NCBI RefSeq assembly: GCF_000304355.2
Contig: NC_018227.2
Coordinates: 1,922,001 to 1,986,000, forward strand
Direction: 5' to 3'
DNA from: Methanoculleus bourgensis MS2
GTDB lineage: Archaea > Halobacteriota > Methanomicrobia > Methanomicrobiales > Methanoculleaceae
DNA length: 64,000 bases
The translations under genes were made by a program, and so were the position numbers. Within the stretch, counting starts at the first letter, position 1, and every line of letters starts with the position of its first letter. Below the pieces are notes generated by a model. That model was not told where the DNA came from. It made no database searches and was given only the letters and a program-made list of their open reading frames with translations. This document shows, piece after piece, positions 55,932-64,000 of this stretch.

Positions 55932-56513
55932 ATGATAGAGAAGTTTCTCGAGGGAAACGAACGATTCAGGGAAGACGATTTCAAGAAGAACCCTGATCAT
56001 TACAATGCCCTGGCATCAAGCCAGCATCCGGTGGTCCTCTGGATCGGGTGCTCAGACTCAAGAGTAGATCCCGAACGCATCACCGGTGCGCAGGCCGGCG
56101 AGATTTTTGTGCAGCGAAACATCGGCAACATCGTCCCGGTCCATGACTGGAACTTTGCGACCGTGCTTGAGTACGCGCTCAACCATCTCCAGGTCGGTGA
56201 CATCGTCATCTGCGGGCACTCGGACTGCGGCGCCATAAAGGGACTCGACCACGAGAGTGACGACGCATACGTCCCGCTCTGGCTGAACAACGCGATGGAG
56301 GCGAAACGCCGTGTCGAGACCAGGATCCAGGTGCCAAAGACCCCGGAAGAAGAAGACCTCCGCCGGCGGCTCATCGAGATCGAGAACGTCGGCCTGCAGC
56401 TTGAGCATCTCCGCACCTACCCGCCGGTCAGGGCTGCGGAAAAAGAGGGACGGGTCCGGCTTCACGGCCTGTACTTCGACCTTGCGACCGGAGAGTTGAA
56501 GAAGATATTCTAG
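55932..56513 (+). CDS. Beta-class carbonic anhydrase
   Basis: Interconverts CO2 and bicarbonate, useful for a CO2-reducing methanogen and for the carbamoyl-phosphate synthase encoded nearby. It is 193 aa. Zinc ligands are Cys40 in GCSDSRVDPE, and His96 and Cys99 in VICGHSDCGAIKG; the Asp42-Arg44 dyad is intact. Confidence 0.96.
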   Translation: MIEKFLEGNERFREDDFKKNPDHYNALASSQHPVVLWIGCSDSRVDPERITGAQAGEIFVQRNIGNIVPVHDWNFATVLEYALNHLQVGDIVICGHSDCGAIKGLDHESDDAYVPLWLNNAMEAKRRVETRIQVPKTPEEEDLRRRLIEIENVGLQLEHLRTYPPVRAAEKEGRVRLHGLYFDLATGELKKIF

Positions 56514-56854
56514 GACTCCTCAAGGGCATACTCAATCTCCTCTTTTATCAGGCCGAGCGAGACCCTCCCGATCGACGTGAGCCGCCCGTTGACAAGAACG
56601 ATCGGGATAGGCGGGTGGCGCTCCTCGATGAGTTCCCTGACGTATTCGGGCATCTCCTCGTCGATCAGTGTCATCTTCACCTCAACCGTATCGCCGTACT
56701 CGGCGAGGAGTTCGTCGCGCAGGGCGCCGATGGCATCCATCAGGCGGTTTGAGGGATAACAGGTCTCAAGCCCGCAGGATCTTGTCTCATCGCAGGGGAA
56801 CGGGCCGCAATCCGACTCCGCGAGCCCGACAATCTCAACAGTCACTTCTGCCAT
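56510..56854 (-). CDS. Small thioredoxin-like Cys-rich protein
   Basis: A 114-aa protein starting AEVTVEIVGL with clustered cysteines (SDCGPFPCDETRSCGLETC). A helix then a strand of the form DTVEVKMTLIDEE, and PPIPIVLVNGRLTSIG with a cis-Pro-like turn, match a thioredoxin fold. No exact family is recognised. It overlaps the carbonic anhydrase gene tail to tail by 4 bp. Confidence 0.75.
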   Translation of the reverse strand: MAEVTVEIVGLAESDCGPFPCDETRSCGLETCYPSNRLMDAIGALRDELLAEYGDTVEVKMTLIDEEMPEYVRELIEERHPPIPIVLVNGRLTSIGRVSLGLIKEEIEYALEES

Positions 56855-56881
56855 GCATCATCGGTGGGGGATTTGAGAATA

Positions 56882-57763
56882 TTATCCTTCGGCCCCGGGC
56901 CCAAGCAGCACACGCAGCGCCGACCTGATCTCATCCTCAACCCCCTCGATCGTTCTGATATCCCGGGCCCGGTCGAGATCGCCGACCAGCACCGATCCTG
57001 TGGGCCGGATGCCAAGGTTCTCCATAAACGCGTTGACCACGGGTGTTACACAGGCAAACGGCTCTCTCCCCCGTCGTCCCGCGACAGCAATGAGCAGGCC
57101 CCGGGCGCGGACCTCGCTCCCCAGGATCTTCTCCCGGGCGTGGAGCCACTGGCACCGGTCCATCACCGTCTTCAGGCCGGCCGGGACGGTGCTGGTGTAG
57201 ACCGGCGTGCAGACGACGATGATGGATGCGGATTCAAGAGCCCGGATGATCCAGGGCATATCATCCTCGATTGGGCAGTAACCGTAGTTGTAGCAGGTAT
57301 AGCAGCCGATGCACGGCCTGATATCCATCTCCTGCAGAAAGAAGACACGGGAAGAGAGGCCGGCCCGGTCAGCCTCGTCATCGCACCATGACGCGGCCCG
57401 GGCGGAGTTCCCGAACCTTCGTGGGCTCCCCTGCAGGATGACGACATCGTAGGTCCCCCTGCCCGGGAGCGGGCGGGTAAAAACCCTTGGGCGGGTGTAG
57501 GTCTTCGGACGGGACACAACATCATGCGCGAGCCGCGCGAAGACGATCTCAGCCACCTTCCGGGTCTCAAAGAGTGAGCCGGGCGGCACCTCGTAGGAGT
57601 TGATGGCGTAGGTGTAGACCGGCTCGGTGCCGTAGAGGACCTCGACGGTATACCTGACCATGCCCGGGTAGATCTTCCCAAGGTCATCGAGGATGAGCCT
57701 GACGGTAAACGTCCCTTCCGGGGTCTCAATCGTCAGGGTCTTCTCTGTCGCGCTCTCGTTCAT
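56882..57763 (-). CDS. Isf-type iron-sulfur flavoprotein with extra N-terminal domain
   Basis: A 293-aa protein. Residues of about 105-290 form an NADPH-FMN-reductase-like domain (VILQGSPRRFGNSARA). It has a compact cluster motif CIGCYTCYNYGYC near 152-164, as in methanogen Isf, and PVYTSTVPAGLKTVMDRC. Residues 1-100 are a separate beta-rich domain I do not recognise. Isf proteins handle electrons and oxidative stress. The start has AGGTGA 6 bases upstream. Confidence 0.88.
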   Translation of the reverse strand: MNESATEKTLTIETPEGTFTVRLILDDLGKIYPGMVRYTVEVLYGTEPVYTYAINSYEVPPGSLFETRKVAEIVFARLAHDVVSRPKTYTRPRVFTRPLPGRGTYDVVILQGSPRRFGNSARAASWCDDEADRAGLSSRVFFLQEMDIRPCIGCYTCYNYGYCPIEDDMPWIIRALESASIIVVCTPVYTSTVPAGLKTVMDRCQWLHAREKILGSEVRARGLLIAVAGRRGREPFACVTPVVNAFMENLGIRPTGSVLVGDLDRARDIRTIEGVEDEIRSALRVLLGPGAEG

Positions 57764-57871
57764 CGCGCGTCACCTGGTGCCGTGCCAACGCCGCGTTTCG
57801 GGGCAGGATTGGCTCGCGTTTCCGGGTTCCCGGCCCGGTTTCCGGGGATGCGTTTTGATCCGGCATTACGG

Positions 57872-57879
57872 TTAATAAG
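57872..57879 (+). promoter_or_regulatory. TATA box of carAB
   Basis: TTAATAAG lies about 32 bases before the carA ATG, so the mRNA is probably near-leaderless. Confidence 0.5.
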
Positions 57880-57907
57880 GAATCTGTTCCACATGATATG
57901 GTAATTC

Positions 57908-58963
57908 ATGAAGGCGGTTCTGGGTCTTGAAGACGGAACATTTGTTGTAGGGAGTGGTGTTGGCGTCGAGGGGATCTGTTCCGGTGAACTCGTCTTTTCC
58001 ACGCAGATGACCGGTTATATGGAGGCGTTAACAGACCCCAGTTATGCCGGGCAGATATTGATGTTTACGTATCCTCTTATCGGGAATTATGGCGTAGATC
58101 ATCAGAATTTTGAGAGTTCAGGGGTCCGCGCACGGGCTCTGGTCGCGCGCGAGATCTCTCGCACACCAACAACAAAACCCTCGGTTGCAGAATATTTTGA
58201 AGAGAACGGTCTTTTGGGTATATCGGACGTCGATACCCGCAACCTGACGATAAAGACCCGGACGGTCGGCACGCTCCGGGCATCTCTCATCGTCGGTAGC
58301 GACGACGGCGACGAGGCGGTCAGGTGCGCCCGGGCCGCCCCCCCGCTCAGCGATCTCGACCTCATCGCGAGCGTCTCCTGCCGGGAGCCCTACCGGATCA
58401 GCGGCCCGGGGAAGAGGATCGCTGTCATCGATCTCGGGGTAAAACGGCAGATCCTCGCAAGCCTCAGGCAGCGGGACGCCGATATCCTTGTCTTCCCGCA
58501 CACCGCCGCACCTGACGAGGTGATGGCCGCAGAGCCCGACGCACTCTTCATCACGAACGGCCCCGGTGACCCCAGGAAGGCAGTCGACGCCATCCGGTGC
58601 GTCAGGGAGCTCGCCGGCGCGGTGCCGGTCATCGGCATCTGCATGGGCATCCAGGTGGTCGCCCTAGCCCTCGGTGGCGAGACCTACAAGATGAAGTTTG
58701 GTCATCGGGGAACAAATCAGCCGGTCCGCTACCGGGACGGGAGCATCGCCATCACCACGCAGAACCACGGTTTTGCGGTGGACGAAGAGACCCTGCCCGA
58801 AGGGTGCGTTGTCTCGTACCGGAACGTGAACGACGGCACGGTGGAGGGCTTCGAGGTGCCGGACCTCAACATAACATGCGTCCAGTTCCACCCGGAGGCG
58901 CACGGCGGGCCACGGGACACGGAGATGCACTTCTTTGACCGCGTCTACAGGGGGATCCCATAA
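57908..58963 (+). CDS. carA: Carbamoyl-phosphate synthase small subunit
   Basis: The glutaminase subunit that supplies ammonia to CarB for arginine and pyrimidine synthesis. It is 351 aa. The N-terminal CarA domain contains STQMTGYMEALTDPSYAGQI and TYPLIGNYG. The class I amidotransferase part has the nucleophile Cys in GICMGIQVVA, with the His and Glu in FHPEAHGG. It overlaps carB by 1 bp. Confidence 0.97.
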   Translation: MKAVLGLEDGTFVVGSGVGVEGICSGELVFSTQMTGYMEALTDPSYAGQILMFTYPLIGNYGVDHQNFESSGVRARALVAREISRTPTTKPSVAEYFEENGLLGISDVDTRNLTIKTRTVGTLRASLIVGSDDGDEAVRCARAAPPLSDLDLIASVSCREPYRISGPGKRIAVIDLGVKRQILASLRQRDADILVFPHTAAPDEVMAAEPDALFITNGPGDPRKAVDAIRCVRELAGAVPVIGICMGIQVVALALGGETYKMKFGHRGTNQPVRYRDGSIAITTQNHGFAVDEETLPEGCVVSYRNVNDGTVEGFEVPDLNITCVQFHPEAHGGPRDTEMHFFDRVYRGIP

Positions 58964-61900
58964 TGCCGAAGAGACCGGATATCAGAAAAGTCCTCATCAT
59001 CGGCTCCGGCCCCATCCAGATCGGGCAGGCGGCTGAGTTCGACTTCTCGGGGTCACAGGCCTGCCGGGCGCTCCGGGAAGAGGGTGTCGAGGTCGTCCTC
59101 GTGAACTCCAACCCCGCAACGATCCAGACCGACCCTGATATGGCGGACGCCATCTACATCGAGCCCCTGAAGGCCGATGTCATAGCAGAGATCATCAAAA
59201 AGGAGAAGCCGGACGGGATCCTGAGCGGCATGGGCGGCCAGACCGGCCTGAACATGACGGCCGAGCTCGCGGAGATGGGCGCGCTTGCGGGCGTCGAGAT
59301 CCTCGGGACGCCGCTTGAGGCGATCTACCGGGGAGAAGACCGCGAGCAGTTCCGCGACCTGATGAACGCCATCGGTGAGCCCGTCCCCCGGAGCATGATC
59401 CTCGGGAACACAAAGCAGATCGACGAGGCTATCCGGGAGGTTGGTCTCCCGGCGATCATCAGGCCGGCGTATACCCTGGGCGGCTCAGGGGGCGGTGTTG
59501 CGCACACGCCCGATGAGATGCGGCGGATCATCGAGATTGGGCTCTCCCGCTCCAGGATCCACCAGGTGCTGGTGGAAGAGAGCGTCGCCGGGTGGAAGGA
59601 GATCGAGTTTGAGGTGATGCGGGACTCAGGCGATACCTGCATCATCGTCTGCGGCATGGAGAACGTCGACCCGATGGGCGTCCATACCGGGGAGAGCGTG
59701 GTCGTTGCGCCCATCCTCACCCTGCGGGACGACGAGTACCAGACGCTCAGGAGTGCTGCCATCCGGATCATCAGGGCGCTTGACGTGCAGGGCGGGTGCA
59801 ACATCCAGTTCGCCTACAACGACGGTGACTACCGGATCATCGAGGTGAACCCCCGGGTATCGCGGTCGTCGGCACTCGCGTCCAAGGCGACCGGCTACCC
59901 GATCGCCCGGGTGGCGGCCAAGATCGCCATCGGGCTCAGGCTCGATGAGATCACAAACCCGGTGACCGGCGTCACCCCGGCATCGTTCGAGCCTGCCATC
60001 GACTACGTGGTGGTGAAGGTGCCGCGGTGGCCGTTTGACAAGTTCAAGTCCGCAGACCGGACGCTCACCACGGCGATGAAGAGCACCGGCGAGGTGATGG
60101 CGATCGGGCGGACGGTCGAGGAGGCGTTCAAGAAGGCGCTCCGGTCGCTTGATACCGACATGAAACGCCACACGAACCCGAGCGAGATCAGGATGATCCT
60201 CACGGCGCCCACCGACGAGCGGTTCGGGTGCCTCTTTGACGCTTTCCGGGCAGGGTTCACGGTCGATGAGGTCGCCGACCTCACCTCCATCACGCCGTTC
60301 TTCCTTGAGAAGATCAAGAACATCGTGGACCTCGAAGGGAGACTCCTGACCGCATCCGCGCCCGGGGATATCAGGGCTGCCAGGCGCTATGGCTTCTCGG
60401 GCGAGGAGCTGCAGGCGCTGACCGGGAAGACCGCAGATGAGATCGAGGCGCTCTCGGGAACGCCGACCTACAAGATGGTGGATACCTGCGCCGCCGAGTT
60501 CCCTGCCACCACGCCCTACTTCTACTCGACCTGGGAGGAGGGGTGCGAGCTCGTCCGGGACGGCGCGAAGAAGGTGCTGATCCTCGGCTCCGGGCCGATC
60601 CGGATCGGCCAGGGGATCGAGTTCGATTACTGCACCGTCCACGCGGTGATGGCGCTCCGCGAGGAGGGGGGAATCGAGGTCCATATCGTCAACAATAACC
60701 CCGAGACCGTCTCGACCGATGCCGATACCTCAGACCGGCTCTTCTTTGAGCCGATGCAGCTTGAGGATGTCATGAACATCCTCAAGAAGGACGAATACTA
60801 CGGGGTTATGGTCCAGTTCGGCGGCCAGAACTCGGTGAACCTGGCCGTGCCGCTGGAAGCCGAGATCAAACGGCTTGGTCTCTCAACAAAGATCCTCGGC
60901 ACGTCCCCCGACGCCATGGACGTCGCTGAAGACCGTGACCGGTTCAGCCGTCTCCTCAACCGGCTCGGTATCCCGAGCCCGGCGAACAGTTCGGCCTACT
61001 CGGAGGAGGAGGCGCGGGAGAAGGCGCGGGCAATCGGCTACCCGGTGCTGGTCAGGCCGTCCTACGTCCTCGGCGGGCGGGCGATGGAGATCGTCCACGA
61101 CGGGGCCGAACTTGAGAGTTACATCAAAGAGGCTGTCCGGGTGAGCAGGAAGCACCCGGTCCTGATCGACTCGTTCCTCAGGGGCGCCGTCGAGATCGAC
61201 GTTGATGCGGTCTCTGACGGAACCGATGTCCTGATCGGCGGCATTATGGAGCATATCGAGTGGGCGGGGGTCCACTCCGGCGACTCGGCCTGCGTGATCC
61301 CGCCGCAGTCCCTCTCGCCCTCGGTGGTCGCGCGGGTGCGCGACTACACGAAGAAGATCGCCCTCGGTCTTGGGGTCGTCGGTCTGATCAACATCCAGTA
61401 TGCTGTCCAGGACGATGTGGTCTATGTGCTCGAGGCGAACCCGCGTGCGAGCCGGACCGTGCCGTTCGTCTCGAAGGCGACGGGCATTGCACTCGCAAAG
61501 ATCGCGGCGAAGGTGATGGTGGGCCGGATGATTGCCGATATGGATATCGCCGAGCCCGAGATCGGGCACGTCGTGGTGAAGGAGGTGCTCCTGCCCTTCA
61601 ACAAACTCCCGGGCGTGGACACCGTGCTCGGGCCTGAGATGAAGAGCACCGGTGAGGTGATGGGGATCGACTACGACTTCGGCCGTGCCTACTACAAGGC
61701 GTGCACCGCCGCAGACAACACCCTGCCGACGGAAGGGAACGTCTTCATATCGGTGACTGACGAGCAGAAGGAAGAACTCCTGCCGATTGCGCGCAAGCTC
61801 CGGGAGCTCGGCCTCTCACTCTACGGCACGAGCGGAACGGTTGAGTTCCTCACCCAGAACGGCGTCGAGACAAACCTGGTGCGCAAGGTCCAGGAAGGGT

Positions 61901-62130
61901 CCCCGAACGTCATCGATATCATGCGCTCCGGGGGGATCCGGCTGATCATCAACACCCCGGCGGACAAGGCGTCCCGGCAGGACCATATCCGGATTATGCG
62001 GGCCGCCGTCGATTACGGCATACCCTACATCACCACGCTCCAGGCGGCCCGGGCTGCGGCGATGGCGATCGACGCCATCAAGCGCGAAGAGATCACGATC
62101 GAGCCGCTCCAGCACTACATCGGTGCCTGA
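58963..62130 (+). CDS. carB: Carbamoyl-phosphate synthase large subunit
   Basis: Makes carbamoyl phosphate from bicarbonate, ammonia and 2 ATP. It is 1055 aa, full length and unsplit. The first synthetase half starts VLIIGSGPIQIGQAAEFDFS and the second VLILGSGPIRIGQGIEFDYC; the tandem ATP-grasp folds each have an EVNPRVSRSSAL / EANPRASRTVPF block. The C-terminal MGS-like domain (YGTSGTVEFLTQNG) binds allosteric effectors. Confidence 0.98.
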   Translation: MPKRPDIRKVLIIGSGPIQIGQAAEFDFSGSQACRALREEGVEVVLVNSNPATIQTDPDMADAIYIEPLKADVIAEIIKKEKPDGILSGMGGQTGLNMTAELAEMGALAGVEILGTPLEAIYRGEDREQFRDLMNAIGEPVPRSMILGNTKQIDEAIREVGLPAIIRPAYTLGGSGGGVAHTPDEMRRIIEIGLSRSRIHQVLVEESVAGWKEIEFEVMRDSGDTCIIVCGMENVDPMGVHTGESVVVAPILTLRDDEYQTLRSAAIRIIRALDVQGGCNIQFAYNDGDYRIIEVNPRVSRSSALASKATGYPIARVAAKIAIGLRLDEITNPVTGVTPASFEPAIDYVVVKVPRWPFDKFKSADRTLTTAMKSTGEVMAIGRTVEEAFKKALRSLDTDMKRHTNPSEIRMILTAPTDERFGCLFDAFRAGFTVDEVADLTSITPFFLEKIKNIVDLEGRLLTASAPGDIRAARRYGFSGEELQALTGKTADEIEALSGTPTYKMVDTCAAEFPATTPYFYSTWEEGCELVRDGAKKVLILGSGPIRIGQGIEFDYCTVHAVMALREEGGIEVHIVNNNPETVSTDADTSDRLFFEPMQLEDVMNILKKDEYYGVMVQFGGQNSVNLAVPLEAEIKRLGLSTKILGTSPDAMDVAEDRDRFSRLLNRLGIPSPANSSAYSEEEAREKARAIGYPVLVRPSYVLGGRAMEIVHDGAELESYIKEAVRVSRKHPVLIDSFLRGAVEIDVDAVSDGTDVLIGGIMEHIEWAGVHSGDSACVIPPQSLSPSVVARVRDYTKKIALGLGVVGLINIQYAVQDDVVYVLEANPRASRTVPFVSKATGIALAKIAAKVMVGRMIADMDIAEPEIGHVVVKEVLLPFNKLPGVDTVLGPEMKSTGEVMGIDYDFGRAYYKACTAADNTLPTEGNVFISVTDEQKEELLPIARKLRELGLSLYGTSGTVEFLTQNGVETNLVRKVQEGSPNVIDIMRSGGIRLIINTPADKASRQDHIRIMRAAVDYGIPYITTLQAARAAAMAIDAIKREEITIEPLQHYIGA

Positions 62131-62149
62131 CCGATCCCTGGAACCACTC

Positions 62150-62154
62150 TTTTT
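62150..62154 (+). terminator. T5 tract after carB
   Basis: CTCTTTTTGC, 20 bases after the carB stop. Confidence 0.35.
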
Positions 62155-62279
62155 GCCGGGCCCGGTACAGACCCGTGCTGTGCTCGGATTGAATCACCCG
62201 CCCCGGGGCTCGCGGGGGTTTCCCCCACCCCCCGGGGGCGGGGGAGGAGTTCCGAATGCGCGGGCGGGGTGGGGGCGAG

Positions 62280-62659
62280 CCCCATACGCGCTAACTTTTC
62301 GCAGGGAGGTTCATGAGGATACTGCTCAGTTCCAGAGACACGGGTCGATTTAGGGTACTATTGGTCGGTCTGCAGTCATAGCCCTCCTCCCCGGAAAAGG
62401 TCGCAGTCCCGGAGCCACGCCCGGGCGGGGTGGGGGCTATGAGGAGGGATCTACGAGTCCCGCCGCCTGCGGGGAGGGGGCAAGCCCCCTCCCGGTCCCC
62501 ACCCCCTGAGGTGATTCCCACTACGGTCCACAGTATGAGTGAAGCGGGGGATACTCCGCGTCCACCAGAATCGACATGGGGGTTCAACAGAACTTGAACC
62601 TCGCCGATCGCCAACCCGGAACGCAAGTGCACCCATGTGGTAAGTTCGCGCCAATGGGG
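62280..62659. repeat. Family C repeat, 380 bp, with G-rich inverted ends
   Basis: Left CCCCATACGCGCTAAC (62280-62295) and right GTTCGCGCCAATGGGG (62644-62659) are inverted. The inverted match extends outward: GGGGTGGGGGCGAG on the left against CTTGCCCCCTCCC...CCCCACCCCC on the right. Inner phrases CTGCTCAGTTCCAGAGAC and GGTCGGTCTGCAGTC correspond to the copy at 31.7 kb. No gene is found in 62131-63276. Confidence 0.65.
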
Positions 62660-62773
62660 CTTGCCCCCTCCCTGGTCCCCACCCCCCACGGCGATTCTCA
62701 CCACGGTCCACTGCCCGGGGAGCAGGTTGCGTTCATGCATGCAGCCTCTCGGTCTGCTCCATGAACGCTCCAC

Positions 62774-62840
62774 ACCCCTTCGCGTTCTCCCGCGTGATCT
62801 GCACCAGAACCCGCAAAATAAGATGAAATAGTCCACCAGG
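62774..62840. repeat. Right half of a family A element
   Basis: CCCTTCGCGTTCTCCCGCGT then GATC is an arm remnant. CCCGCAAAATAAGATGAAAT then AGTCCACCAG matches the family A right end. The left half is missing. Confidence 0.6.
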
Positions 62841-62918
62841 GTCCAGGTGCTCAGATCCAGCCTGATCCCGGACCCCACGGAAGCAGGGACACGCGCCCAG
62901 GATAGCGGACCATGGTGG

Positions 62919-63096
62919 CTAGTGGAGCATTGCATCTAATATTGTCTATGCAATACCATCTCACGCGAAGGGCGCGAAGCCGCGAAGTTCGGTTGCTGGG
63001 CGGCATAGTCCCCTTCGCGTCCTTCGCGCCTTCGCGTGCGGTGGCGATCGCTACTACGCATCAGGACCCGCAACATAAGGTGAAATGCTCCACTAG
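62919..63096. mobile_element. Family A MITE-like element, CTAG duplication
   Basis: 170 bp between CTAG 62919-62922 and CTAG 63093-63096. Ends TGGAGCATTGCATCTAATAT and ATAAGGTGAAATGCTCCA are inverted with the outer nine bases exact. A small extra stem ATTGCAT / ATGCAAT lies just inside the left end. The core hairpin is nearly identical to the copy at 13.3 kb. Confidence 0.9.
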
Positions 63097-63276
63097 TCGC
63101 GATGGGAGAGGGGACCGGAGAGGAGCAGTTGCTGGAGGTAATGCAAGTGCGGCAAGGCTGAGATCGCCCCCACCTATTGGAGGTATGCCGATAGGGGCTT
63201 GATTTTGAGGATTTCCTAAAAATCCATCGTGGAGAGAATAGATGGTGTCTCAACAAAACCCAAAAAAAGAGTGAAT

Positions 63277-64000
63277 TCAGTTCTCGCCGATCCACTCAGC
63301 GACCTTATCTGGATGGGCATCCACCCATGCCTTTGCGGCATCCTGTTCCGACTCGCCGTTCTCGATGGCGAGCATCACCGACTCCATATCGGCAGGTGTC
63401 CAGTGGAACCGCTCAAGGATGCCGTAGACACCTGGTTTCTCCTCAGCAAGCCCCTTCCGAGCGAGTGTGCCGATATACTCTTCGCCGCCATAGACACCTT
63501 TCGGGTCGTCGAGGTACTTGAGGTCCCAGCGGGCGAACATCCAGTGCGGGGTCCAGCCGGTCACCACGATCCACTCCTCCTTGTTGATGGCCGTTCGGAG
63601 TTCTGCTGCCATTCCAGCGCTGCTGCTGGCGACGAGTTCATATTCGAGGCCGTACTCGGTTATCGCTTCTTCAGTGTTCTGCATGACCCCGGCACCAGGA
63701 TCGATGCCGATGATCTCGCCGCCAAATTTGTCACTGACACTGTTGAGGTCCTCGATGGAATCGATGGTCACGTAGGTTGGGACCACAAGCCCGACCCTTG
63801 CCCCCTCAAGGTTCTTACGGACATGGTCGATATCATCGCCAAACTTCTCCCAGAAGTTGGCCTGTGTGACCGGGAGCCAGGCTGAGACCGTACAGTCGAT
63901 ATCTCCCTTCGCAATCCCCTGGTAGAGTGGTCCTGCATCGACGGCGACAATCTCTGCATCGTATCCGGCTTTCTCAAAGACCTGTTTGATTACGTTGGTG
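63277..64000 (-). CDS. Glycine betaine/choline-type ABC binding protein (partial)
   Basis: The frame continues past the window edge, so the N-terminus is missing. About 240 residues are visible, from TNVIKQVFEKAGYDAEIV. VAVDAGPLYQGIAKGDIDCT, SAWLPVTQANFWEKFGDD, GIDPGAGVM and VTGWTPHWMFARWDLKYLDD are typical of the OpuAC/ProX family, with Trp residues for the quaternary amine cage. It probably serves import of a compatible solute. The transporter genes would lie outside the window. Confidence 0.93.
   Translation of the reverse strand, partial: TNVIKQVFEKAGYDAEIVAVDAGPLYQGIAKGDIDCTVSAWLPVTQANFWEKFGDDIDHVRKNLEGARVGLVVPTYVTIDSIEDLNSVSDKFGGEIIGIDPGAGVMQNTEEAITEYGLEYELVASSSAGMAAELRTAINKEEWIVVTGWTPHWMFARWDLKYLDDPKGVYGGEEYIGTLARKGLAEEKPGVYGILERFHWTPADMESVMLAIENGESEQDAAKAWVDAHPDKVAEWIGEN

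Overview
The window looks like chromosomal DNA of a methanogenic archaeon of the order Methanomicrobiales, most likely Methanoculleus or a close relative. This is a judgement from gene content and codon use, not a database match. The archaeal markers are ABCE1/RLI, aPelota, an archaellum (arl) cluster with an archaeal che cluster, a hypusine-type aIF5A, an archaeal myo-inositol-phosphate synthase, TATA-box promoters, and GGAGGTGA-type ribosome binding sites. The DNA is GC-rich, and the UvrABC excision system is of bacterial type.

Layout. (1) 1-7.2 kb: tandem PRC-barrel genes, then uvrA-uvrC-uvrB. (2) 7.4-13.2 kb: a translation-rescue neighbourhood. rqcH-pelA (NFACT/RQC factor and aPelota) sits divergently from an EMC6-like membrane protein gene and rli (ABCE1). 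(3) 14.1-29.4 kb, minus strand: two archaellins, then arlCDE-G-F-H-I-J, an unnamed acidic membrane protein, cheF, and a separately promoted cheY-B-A-C-D unit ending in a secreted beta-propeller-like protein. (4) 29.8-33.2 kb: an anchored Pro/Thr-rich protein, a GxxExxY gene embedded in repeats, and a hicBA toxin-antitoxin pair. (5) 33.4-42.2 kb: speB-aIF5A, divergent from an inositol monophosphatase/FBPase and NAD kinase; a DUF169 protein; an ACT-domain protein plus homoserine dehydrogenase plus an HTH/TiaS-like fusion; a DUF2284 protein; and inositol-1-phosphate synthase. (6) 43-47.7 kb: fae, an amino-acid permease, tRNA-Gly(GCC), a PrsW-like protease and a multi-pass membrane protein. (7) 47.8-53.6 kb: tightly overlapping tetrapyrrole genes (precorrin-2 dehydrogenase, hemA, hemB, hemL, hemC, SUMT) with no hemD visible. 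(8) 53.8-64 kb: ilvD, beta-carbonic anhydrase, a thioredoxin-like protein, an Isf-type flavoprotein, carAB, and the end of a glycine-betaine-type binding protein.

The most unusual feature is in the spacers. Three families of non-coding repeats fill nearly every long intergenic gap. Family A is about 170 bp, with roughly 22-bp imperfect terminal inverted repeats, a 4-bp NTAG target duplication, and a core hairpin made of CACGCGAAG / CTTCGCGTG arms. Family B is about 300 bp, has a TGCCGAGTCAA inverted end, also lies between CTAG sites, and carries related hairpins. Family C is 270-520 bp with G-rich inverted ends. At 42.4-42.9 kb an A element sits inside a B element. The intact B copy at 32.4-32.7 kb preserves the empty site, so the insertion boundary and CTAG duplication can be read directly. 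Degenerate copies form the pelA stop codon, encode the C-terminus of SUMT, end 4 bp before the uvrC start, and flank the GxxExxY gene on both sides. No transposase is visible in the window, so A and B look like MITE-type elements mobilised in trans. A functional link between the GxxExxY nuclease-like protein and the hairpin repeats is the main untested hypothesis.
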